Shown here: positions 1 to 5,599 of the stretch, one piece after another | Numbering within the stretch: position 1 is the stretch's first letter | How the letters are laid out: each line of letters begins with the position of its first letter | Assembly (NCBI GenBank): GCA_029287305.1 | Contig: JARFRJ010000371.1 | Span: 1 to 6,367, forward strand | From: Hyphomonas sp. | GTDB lineage: Bacteria > Pseudomonadota > Alphaproteobacteria > Caulobacterales > Hyphomonadaceae | Direction of reading: 5' to 3' | DNA length: 6,367 bases | The notes under the pieces: generated by a model | Database searches by the model: none | The model's input: only the letters and a program-made list of their open reading frames with translations | What the model was told of the DNA's origin: nothing | Made by a program: the position numbers and the translations under genes

Positions 1-1
1 A

Positions 2-289
2 TGCATGAATGGGAAAGGGGCGGTTGACCTTGTCCGCGAGATTGAACCGGAACTCATCAGTATGGATCTCCAATTGCCTGAAATTTCAGGCCTTGATATT
101 ACACGCGCGATAAAGCGTGATCCTTATATTGTCCACATCCCAGTTTTGGCCATAACCGCTTTTGCCTTGCACGCAGACGAGGCGTTTATCCTGGAAGCTG
201 GATGCGCCGGATGTATTTTAAAACCGATTGAAATTAAAAGCTTTGTGAAGCGCGTTGATGCGCTGATTGGACGACAAATATCGTCATAA
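2..289 (+). CDS. divK: Cell-cycle response regulator DivK, 3' part only
   Basis: This is the C-terminal three quarters of a single-domain CheY-like receiver. Counting from the Met codon at base 5, the phosphoacceptor is Asp21 in SMDLQLPEISG, the switch Thr is Thr51 in AITAFA, and the conserved Lys is Lys73 in LKPI. The motif MDLQLPEISGL and the segment HIPVLAITAFA closely match Caulobacter DivK as I remember it. The frame is open to the window edge, and the beta1 strand with its acidic pair is missing. The real start therefore lies upstream, by roughly 32 residues given the usual length near 125, and the ATG at 5 is internal. There is no output domain before the TAA. In the family, DivK is phosphorylated and dephosphorylated by DivJ and PleC and steers CtrA activity in the cytoplasm. 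The gene converges on rpmG. Confidence 0.85.
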   Translation, partial: CMNGKGAVDLVREIEPELISMDLQLPEISGLDITRAIKRDPYIVHIPVLAITAFALHADEAFILEAGCAGCILKPIEIKSFVKRVDALIGRQISS

Positions 290-430
290 GCACGCCTATT
301 CTAATCATTATAGAGTTTGCGACATCGCCTATCTGACAGCCGAGTGGGCGCGCCGAAAAATTACCGCCAATTTATGTTTAGCGCGAAATCAGTTGAATTT
401 TTATAAAGGGCCGAACGGGGCCAAACAAGT
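290..430. other. Convergent intergenic gap between divK and rpmG
   Basis: This gap of about 140 bp lies between two converging stop codons. I see no coding sequence in it. It contains short dyads (GGCC...GGCC near 409-423 and the AscI-like GGCGCGCC near 348), but neither forms a convincing intrinsic terminator with a U-tract for either gene. No pleD remnant is recognisable. Confidence 0.6.
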
Positions 431-598
431 CTATTTGATCTTGCCTTCTTTAAACTCGACATGTTTGCGGACGACAGGATCATATTTCTTCATCACCAGT
501 TTTTCCGTCAAATTGCGGGGATTTTTCTTGGTGACATAGAAGAATCCGGTCCCGGCTGATGAATTCAGGCGAATCTTGATGGTAGGAGACTTGGCCAT
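431..598 (-). CDS. rpmG: 50S ribosomal protein L33
   Basis: A complete 55-residue protein starting [20 protein letters not shown] and ending KEGKIK before TAG. The central [10 protein letters not shown] and [15 protein letters not shown] segments are the L33 signature, and the length is normal for the family. It lacks the CxxC pairs of the zinc-binding L33 form, so it is the zinc-independent type. L33 is a small protein of the large ribosomal subunit near the tRNA exit site. The start is fixed by the conserved N-terminus; only a weak purine stretch (AAAGA, 8 to 9 bases upstream) could act as a ribosome-binding site. It is co-directional with the Nudix gene and rnr, 149 bp downstream of the Nudix stop. 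That gap is long enough for a separate promoter, and a candidate is seen at 637-665. Confidence 0.97.
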   Translation of the reverse strand: MAKSPTIKIRLNSSAGTGFFYVTKKNPRNLTEKLVMKKYDPVVRKHVEFKEGKIK

Positions 599-627
599 AT
601 CGCGTATCTTTACAGTCTAGAGAATTT

Positions 628-644
628 AAAAAGCGCATATGCGC
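628..644 (-). terminator. Possible weak intrinsic terminator or leader hairpin before rpmG
   Basis: On the minus strand the perfect 12-bp palindrome GCGCATATGCGC is followed directly by TTTTTAAATT. Read as RNA it could fold as a four-base GCGC stem with an AUAU loop and a U-run, which resembles a terminator for the rnr-Nudix transcript. The stem is very short, and the site overlaps a candidate promoter for rpmG, so it could equally be DNA structure or chance. Confidence 0.2.
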
Positions 645-665
645 GATAAGCGGTGTCAAAGTCAA
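637..665 (-). promoter_or_regulatory. Candidate rpmG promoter
   Basis: The minus strand reads TTGACTTTGACA (665 to 654), two adjoining matches to the sigma-70 type -35 hexamer. Pairing TTGACT with a 17-base spacer puts the -10 at GCATAT (642-637), which is a poor match. The -35 elements are strong and the -10 is weak, so this is a suggestion only. It would give rpmG a leader of about 30 bases and expression independent of rnr. Confidence 0.3.
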
Positions 666-729
666 GTCTTTATGGACATTATGGATAAAGATTGCCCGTA
701 TCCTCGGCCAAATGCCGCCAGTAAAAAAA

Positions 730-753
730 TCTCTTATAAAACCTCTCTTATAA
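730..753 (-). repeat. Two-copy 10-bp tandem repeat at the end of the Nudix gene
   Basis: On the minus strand TTATAAGAGA occurs twice with a 14-base period (753-744 and 739-730). The first copy contains the TAA stop of the Nudix gene, and the second is followed by seven T. Because TTATAA is self-complementary, the copies could pair as an AT-only stem ahead of the T-run, a feeble terminator at best. Confidence 0.5.
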
Positions 754-1509
754 GCGATCTATTCTATGCCCTGACCGTGTCCAGCGCAAAAAAACCGGGC
801 CGAATTTTTGTCCCGGATTTTCCCATCGTTCTTTAATCTCATTCAGCATGAATTGCGTGACCGAGGGCAAATCCAGCCCTCCCGTCTGTTCAAGGTCAAT
901 CCACTGTAAATCATGTAACTCCACCCCATCCACAGGCGGACGCGTATCGATCAGCGCCGTGCGGGCATCGGCAATGAAAAAACGCGCATCATAGCGCTGC
1001 GGACGATAGGGCGGGGTAATAGCGCGGCCTATAAAGCGCAGATCATAAAGGCTTGGTGCTGCGCCCTGATCAAAAAAGGGTTGCCAGTCCTCCGGCAGGC
1101 GCGGCTTTGGTGTGGCAGGTTTACCGACAATCAGCCCGGTCTCTTCAAATGTTTCCCGAATAGCGGTCAGGGCAAAGGCGCGCGCTTTGCGGCGGCTGGC
1201 ATGGCCAAGCTGCGATTCGGATTTAGGGTGTAGCTCACTCAAAGCCGGGATGCGCCCATCATGGCGCTCAACCCGCCCCCCCGGAAAGACATATTTATCT
1301 GGCATGAAGCGATGCCCGGCGGCGCGCTTGCCCATCAAAACTTCTATCTTTCGGCCTTGCGGACGCAACAGGATGAGCGTTGCGGCATCCTTCGGGCGCG
1401 GGCTAGGCTTGCCTTTTATCAGCACATCGCCCTTGTCTTCCCGGTCATAGGCTGAGCCGAGCAATTTTCGCGAGGCCCGCGCTTCAGAGGGCTTATCTTT
1501 TTGGCTCAT
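748..1509 (-). CDS. Nudix hydrolase with an interrupted Nudix box
   Basis: A 253-residue cytoplasmic protein of the Nudix superfamily, Mg-dependent hydrolases of nucleoside diphosphates linked to another group X. The fold begins near residue 43 (AATLILLRP), the strand before the box ends VFPGGRVE (about 74-81), and the catalytic helix reads RETFEETGL at 118-126, with Glu119, Glu122 and Glu123 as likely metal ligands. The spacing from Gly78 to Arg118 is 40 residues rather than the usual 14, so about 26 residues are inserted in the box, as in the NUDT19-like group, several of whose members act on acyl-CoA. The substrate here cannot be read from sequence. The first 40 residues are polar and basic and probably disordered. 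The ATG overlaps the rnr stop as ATGA, with no Shine-Dalgarno, which suggests translation coupled to rnr. Confidence 0.9.
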   Translation of the reverse strand: MSQKDKPSEARASRKLLGSAYDREDKGDVLIKGKPSPRPKDAATLILLRPQGRKIEVLMGKRAAGHRFMPDKYVFPGGRVERHDGRIPALSELHPKSESQLGHASRRKARAFALTAIRETFEETGLIVGKPATPKPRLPEDWQPFFDQGAAPSLYDLRFIGRAITPPYRPQRYDARFFIADARTALIDTRPPVDGVELHDLQWIDLEQTGGLDLPSVTQFMLNEIKERWENPGQKFGPVFLRWTRSGHRIDRL

Positions 1510-3785
1510 TTACGGTTTCGAATTTTCGCTTTACGGGGGCGCTGGCTGGCACGTTTAGGCGCAGAGCCTGCTTCCATTGTTTTGGATTTGGCTTTCGCAT
1601 GACCTGTTCTATTGCCAGTGGCCGGAACCCGTCTGGATTTTGCAAGCGGCGGTGTCAGCACATCCAAAATCAACCCGCCTTGCAGCGGGGTCACTTCAAC
1701 AAGGCGCACGGTGACCTCCATGCCCATTTCATAAGCCTTGCCACTGCCCCGTGCGATCAGGGCATGAGCGCTTTCCTCATAGACCCAATACTCTGAGCCA
1801 AGCCGCCGCATCGGCACAAAACCGTCCGCGCCGGTTTCCTGAAGCTGGATAAACAGGCCCGCTTTATTCAACCCGCTAATCCGCCCATCAAATTCGGTTC
1901 CAACCTTGTCGGAGAGGTAATGCGCCAGATAGCGGTCCGTCGCCTCGCGCTCTGCGGCCATGGAGCGACGTTCTGTTGTCGATAAATGCGTCGCAAGCTC
2001 TTCCATTCTGGCAGCCTGTTCGGTTGACAGGCCATCCGGGCCAAGTTCAAGGGCCCGGATCAAAGCGCGATGCACAATCAAATCTGAATAACGCCGGATG
2101 GGCGAGGTAAAGTGCGCATATTTGATCAAATTCAGCCCGAAATGACCAATATTGTCCGGCGCATAGACCGCCTGGGCCTGTGTGCGGAGCACCATTTGCG
2201 TGATGACATCCTTATGGTCGCCTGCCCCCGCTTCTGCCAGCACATGATTAAAACGATGCGTTTGCGGGCGGTCACCGCGCGCCCACTTTAAATTCAGCGT
2301 GCGCAGAAAGTCTGCAAAGGCGGCCAATTTGGCTTCACTCGGCTGATCATGAATGCGGTACAATACATCCAAGCGATGCTTTTCCAGCGTTTCTGCCGCG
2401 CAGACATTGGCCAGAATCATCATCTCCTCAACCAGGCGGTGCGCCTCCAGACGCGCCCGCGGGGCAATCCGGGTAACGCGTCCATCTGCGTCCAATTCAA
2501 TGCGGCGTTCAGGCAGGTCCAGATTAAGCGGTGCCCGTTTATCCCGCGCCGAACTAAGGGCGTGATAGGCCCCCCATAAGGGTTTCAGCACGGGTTCCAA
2601 AAGTGCGCCTGCTCTTTCACTCACTTGCTCGCCATCAATCGCGCTTTGGGCTTCCTGATAGGAGAGCCCCGCCGCCGAACGCATTTGTCCTCGAATGAAT
2701 TCATGCGAGGTTTTGTGTCCTGTTTTATCTATGAAAATTTCCACCGCCAGACAGTTGCGGTCCTCTTTCTCTTTCAGGGAACAGGCCCCGGCGGAGAGGT
2801 CTTCTGGCAGCATCGGCACAACGCGATCTGGAAAATAGGTAGAATTGCCCCGTTTTTGTGCTTCGCGATCAAGCGCGGAACCTTCGGTGACATAGGCGGC
2901 CACATCGGCAATCGCGATGAGTATCCGCCAGCCTTTTTCGGTCGGCTCGGCAAAGATGGCATCATCATGATCGCGGGCATCAGCCGGATCAATAGTAATT
3001 AAAGGTATCTGCGTGAGGTCCGTGCGTATTACACTGGCAGGCGTGGCATTTTTTGCCGCCGCGATAACCTCATCGGGAAAGTCCAGCGGAATATTATGGG
3101 CATGAATCGCCAAGAGGCTGGCGGCTTTGGGATCATCCCCGCGACCGATCACCTCTATAACCTCGCCATGAACCGGTCCCATTGACCGGCCCGGCCCGGA
3201 GGCCTTTAAAAGCACTTTGACAAGATCGCCCTCCTTGGCCGCGCCGCAATCTTGCCCGCCGATCAGGATTTCATCGCGATCCTTGCGATTGGCAGAGGTG
3301 ACCCGTCCGCCGCCCCTTTTAAGTGAGGTATAGAGGCCTGTGAGCGTACGTACCTCTGTCCGTTTGATAGCTCTGATCAGGCGCGCTTGCCAGCCGGTTG
3401 AGGTTTGCCCGATTTTGCATAATCCCCGATCGCCAGGGCCGGGCGCGGCTGTTTTTTTGTCTACCAAACTGCCACTATAGACAATGTTAGGTCCATAAAG
3501 CGTGCCTTGACGAACCGCCCGTCCAACCAAATCACCCATCTCGTCAATTCGCTCAAACTCGACCAGGCTGGTCGGCGGAAGAGAATCATTCAAGGTCCAG
3601 GACCGTTTTCCGATCCGCTCAATCTGGCCTCTGGCTTCCAGCGCCTTCAAAATCGCCCGCAGCTCTGCGCGCATCGGGCCGGATACATTCATTGCGCGGG
3701 CAATGTCACGCTTATTGGTAATCTCGGGATTATCTTTAAGAAAGGTCAGGACAGCGTCGGCTGATAAAGTGTTCATAAATTCCAT
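1506..3785 (-). CDS. rnr: Ribonuclease R
   Basis: A complete 759-residue RNase R, a processive 3'-to-5' exoribonuclease that degrades structured RNA and takes part in rRNA and mRNA quality control. In order it has a winged-helix HTH (about 8-66), cold-shock/OB segments (about 75-240), the RNB catalytic domain (about 255-580), an S1 domain (about 628-712, from GTEFDGRISGLNKAGLFIQL) and a Lys/Arg-rich tail (715-759). The four metal-binding aspartates are Asp266, Asp272, Asp274 and Asp275 in IDPADARDHDDAI, and HFTSPIRRYSDLIVHR (558-573) is the classic RNB motif. The length is typical. Two starts are possible, 3785 and an in-frame ATG at 3776. Neither has a good ribosome-binding site, although the GGA just before 3776 slightly favours it. 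It heads the minus-strand group with the Nudix gene and is divergent from pmbA. Confidence 0.97.
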   Translation of the reverse strand: MEFMNTLSADAVLTFLKDNPEITNKRDIARAMNVSGPMRAELRAILKALEARGQIERIGKRSWTLNDSLPPTSLVEFERIDEMGDLVGRAVRQGTLYGPNIVYSGSLVDKKTAAPGPGDRGLCKIGQTSTGWQARLIRAIKRTEVRTLTGLYTSLKRGGGRVTSANRKDRDEILIGGQDCGAAKEGDLVKVLLKASGPGRSMGPVHGEVIEVIGRGDDPKAASLLAIHAHNIPLDFPDEVIAAAKNATPASVIRTDLTQIPLITIDPADARDHDDAIFAEPTEKGWRILIAIADVAAYVTEGSALDREAQKRGNSTYFPDRVVPMLPEDLSAGACSLKEKEDRNCLAVEIFIDKTGHKTSHEFIRGQMRSAAGLSYQEAQSAIDGEQVSERAGALLEPVLKPLWGAYHALSSARDKRAPLNLDLPERRIELDADGRVTRIAPRARLEAHRLVEEMMILANVCAAETLEKHRLDVLYRIHDQPSEAKLAAFADFLRTLNLKWARGDRPQTHRFNHVLAEAGAGDHKDVITQMVLRTQAQAVYAPDNIGHFGLNLIKYAHFTSPIRRYSDLIVHRALIRALELGPDGLSTEQAARMEELATHLSTTERRSMAAEREATDRYLAHYLSDKVGTEFDGRISGLNKAGLFIQLQETGADGFVPMRRLGSEYWVYEESAHALIARGSGKAYEMGMEVTVRLVEVTPLQGGLILDVLTPPLAKSRRVPATGNRTGHAKAKSKTMEAGSAPKRASQRPRKAKIRNRK

Positions 3786-3897
3786 ATAGTCTGATTTGTT
3801 TATAACTCTGCTTTAAATGCGCAGATTGCCTAAAGGCCAGAAGAATATTTCGGGCTTGCACATTGCCTTTACAAGGGCCTACGTGCATTTAGCTCTT
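3786..3897. promoter_or_regulatory. Divergent promoter region of rnr and pmbA
   Basis: The two genes are transcribed away from each other, so promoters for both should lie here. For rnr, the minus strand has TATAAA (3804-3799) as a possible -10, with no clear -35. A start of transcription near 3792 would leave almost no leader before the ATG at 3785. For pmbA, TTGCAC (3856-3861) could be a -35, but its -10 partner is poor. A small dyad, GCCTAAAGGC, lies at 3828-3837. Confidence 0.45.
3821..3868 (+). repeat. Imperfect 11-bp direct repeat in the divergent region
   Basis: GCAGATTGCCT (3821-3831) and GCACATTGCCT (3858-3868) match at 10 of 11 bases, 37 bp apart. Each is followed by a partly complementary arm (AAAGGCC, and TTACAAGGGCC), so each copy is also a small dyad. 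The second copy overlaps the candidate -35 of pmbA. It could be a pair of operator half-sites or chance. Confidence 0.4.
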
Positions 3898-5253
3898 ATG
3901 ACACATATGCAGAAAACCGAAATGACCCCTGACGAAACTTTATCCTTTTTATTGGAGACATGCAAAAAAGCCGGGGCAAGTGACGCCGATGCTCGTTTTG
4001 GCCGATCCATGGGCGAAAATGTTTCTGTTCTCAACGGGAAACTGGAAACGATTGAACGCGACGAATCAGCTGCGGTCGCCTTACGGTGCTTTTATGGTAA
4101 ATCGCAGGCCAATGTCTCTGGCACAGATTTAACCCGCGAGGGTCTCACCATATTGGCAACGCGCTGTGCAAAAATGGCCAAAGCCTCGCCCGAAGACCCT
4201 TATTGCGGCCTCGTTGCCCCTGATATGCTGGCCCATCACAGGCCTGAATTTGATCTCTCCGGCGATGCAGATTACTCGCCAGACAGATTGCAGGCCGAAG
4301 CGCTGGAAGCCGAAGCAGCCGCGCTTGACGTCGCTGGCATTGCACAGGTTGATAGCTGCACCGCCGGATGGGGGCAGAGCGAGAGTTGGTTTGCTGCAAC
4401 AAACGGATTTCGCGAGCATCATGCGGGCGGGTCTTCCGGCATTGGGCTCTCTGCTGTGGCCCAAAAGGATGGCGCGATGGAGCGCGATTATGCCAGCCGG
4501 TCCAGCCGCCGCCGCGCCGATCGTCTAAGCCCTTATGAAATTGGCAAACTAGCTGGGGAACGCACAATCGCGCGGCTCGGCCCGACCAAACTATCGAGCC
4601 GGAAAGCCGCCATCATCTATGATAAGCGCATCTCCGCCAGCCTGTTAAGCGCGTTTAAAAGTGCGATCAGCGGGCCTTCCATCGCGCGCGGGGTCAGCTT
4701 TTTGAAGGATAAGCTTGGCGAGCAGGTCTTTGCCAAAGGCATGTCTATTATTGATGATCCGTTCCGCCCGCGCGGTATGGGGACGCGCAGCAGCGATGGC
4801 GAAGGGCTGCCAGTTCAGGAAACCGCCCTGATCGCCGATGGCGTCCTGACCACTTGGCTGCTCAACAGCCCTTCTGCACGCCAATTGGGACTGCAGCCAA
4901 ATGGTTTCAGCAGTACGGCCTTTGGCGATCCGCCCGGGATTTCAACATCAAATCTCTATATGGCCGCTGGAGAGTTGAGCGTTGAAGAGATGATGCAACA
5001 GACCGGCGAAGGTCTTATCGTGACCAGCATGTTCGGCCCCTCTATCAATCCCAATTCGGGGGATTATTCAGTTGGTGTGGCCGGGATCTGGTATGAGCAG
5101 GGCGCCCCTGCCTATCCGGTATCAGAGGTCACAATTGCCGGCGATCTGCCGAGCATGTTTGCCCGGTTGATCCCCGCCAGCGATCTGGAGTTCCTCAGTT
5201 CGCAAGACGCCCCCAGCCTGCTGATTGAGGATATGACGATTGCCGGCACTTGA
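3898..5253 (+). CDS. pmbA: PmbA/TldE family metalloprotease subunit
   Basis: A 451-residue protein of the TldD/PmbA family. Its C-terminal half carries the family hallmarks: DGEGLPVQETALIADGVLTTWLLN (300-323), then SINPNSGDYSVGVAG (382-396) and YPVSEVTIAGDL (406-417). No HExxxH metal site is present, which identifies it as the PmbA/TldE partner and not TldD. In the family, TldD and TldE form a cytoplasmic heterodimeric peptidase that trims modified peptides such as microcin B17 and can degrade CcdA; the native substrate in this organism is unknown. tldD is not in the window. The start is uncertain: the frame opens at ATG 3817, but that would leave only 31 bp for two divergent promoters and adds residues unlike the family. 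ATGs at 3898, 3907 and 3922 are all plausible, and none has a clear ribosome-binding site. Confidence 0.93.
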   Translation: MTHMQKTEMTPDETLSFLLETCKKAGASDADARFGRSMGENVSVLNGKLETIERDESAAVALRCFYGKSQANVSGTDLTREGLTILATRCAKMAKASPEDPYCGLVAPDMLAHHRPEFDLSGDADYSPDRLQAEALEAEAAALDVAGIAQVDSCTAGWGQSESWFAATNGFREHHAGGSSGIGLSAVAQKDGAMERDYASRSSRRRADRLSPYEIGKLAGERTIARLGPTKLSSRKAAIIYDKRISASLLSAFKSAISGPSIARGVSFLKDKLGEQVFAKGMSIIDDPFRPRGMGTRSSDGEGLPVQETALIADGVLTTWLLNSPSARQLGLQPNGFSSTAFGDPPGISTSNLYMAAGELSVEEMMQQTGEGLIVTSMFGPSINPNSGDYSVGVAGIWYEQGAPAYPVSEVTIAGDLPSMFARLIPASDLEFLSSQDAPSLLIEDMTIAGT

Positions 5254-5269
5254 AGCTGTGAGGCTTCAA
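5250..5269 (+). other. Hairpin over the pmbA stop codon
   Basis: TTGAAGC (5250-5256) and GCTTCAA (5263-5269) form a perfect 7-bp stem. A U-G pair inside it would leave a GUGA loop, which fits the stable GNRA type. The TGA stop of pmbA (5251-5253) lies in the left arm. No U-tract follows, so it is not a standard intrinsic terminator. It may mark or protect the 3' end of the pmbA message, or attenuate read-through into the next gene. Confidence 0.45.
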
Positions 5270-5331
5270 TAGAATATCATATGGATGCAGAAAGCCACGC
5301 TTGAGGCATAGGATCATAATAAAGAATAAAT

Positions 5332-5335
5332 AGGA
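5332..5335 (+). promoter_or_regulatory. Shine-Dalgarno site of the DUF4170 gene
   Basis: AGGA lies nine bases before the ATG at 5345. It is the clearest ribosome-binding site in the window and supports that start; most other genes here lack one. Confidence 0.55.
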
Positions 5336-5344
5336 CCAAAAATT

Positions 5345-5599
5345 ATGGCTGCAACAAACACTCCAAGCCCACAGCTTCTTCACCTTGTTATAGGGGGTGA
5401 GCTTAAAGATGTTTCCCGCGTTGAATTTGCGGATTTGAACGCGATTGATTTTGTCGGGGCTTTCCCAAATTATGCCAGCGCTTATGATGCCTGGAAGACG
5501 GCGGCCCAAAGCACCGTTGATAATGCTGAAATGCGTTATTTTATCCTGCATGCGCATAAATTGCTCGACCCGGAAACCGGCACACAGCATCATGTCTGA
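5345..5599 (+). CDS. DUF4170 domain protein of unknown function
   Basis: An 84-residue soluble protein that I recognise as DUF4170 from LHLVIGGELKD (12-22), VEFADLNAIDFVG (26-38), YASAYDAWKTAAQ (43-55) and VDNAEMRYFILHAHKLLDPETG (58-79). The domain fills almost the whole chain. There is no signal peptide or membrane segment and no catalytic motif that I can name. It starts 91 bp after pmbA, and its stop lies inside the start of the exporter gene, so the two are probably one transcript and translationally coupled. From memory, homologues in Alphaproteobacteria often sit near lipid A/Kdo genes (cysQ-like phosphatase, exporter, Kdo transferase). A role linked to the envelope is a context guess, not something the sequence shows. 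The family assignment is from recall of its conserved segments. Confidence 0.88.
   Translation: MAATNTPSPQLLHLVIGGELKDVSRVEFADLNAIDFVGAFPNYASAYDAWKTAAQSTVDNAEMRYFILHAHKLLDPETGTQHHV

Noticed and set aside
409..423. GGCC-loop-GGCC dyad as the rpmG terminator
   Set aside because: The stem is only four base pairs and is followed on the minus strand by CTTTATAAAAATT, not a proper U-run.
267..539. 90-codon + strand open frame across the divK-rpmG gap
   Set aside because: It runs antisense to the certain rpmG gene, has no recognisable domain and starts inside divK.
480..665. 61-codon minus-strand open frame overlapping rpmG in another frame
   Set aside because: It covers most of the unmistakable L33 coding sequence out of frame, and its sequence looks like a shadow.
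639..836. 65-codon + strand open frame between rpmG and the Nudix gene
   Set aside because: It ends antisense within the Nudix coding region, has no ribosome-binding site and shows no family resemblance.
3817..3897. N-terminal extension of PmbA from ATG 3817
   Set aside because: It would leave only 31 bp for divergent promoters, the added residues do not look like the family, and no ribosome-binding site precedes it.
5301..5329. TTGAGG with a downstream AT-rich stretch as a promoter for DUF4170
   Set aside because: No -10 hexamer at correct spacing resembles the consensus; CATAAT at 5315 is only 8 bases away.
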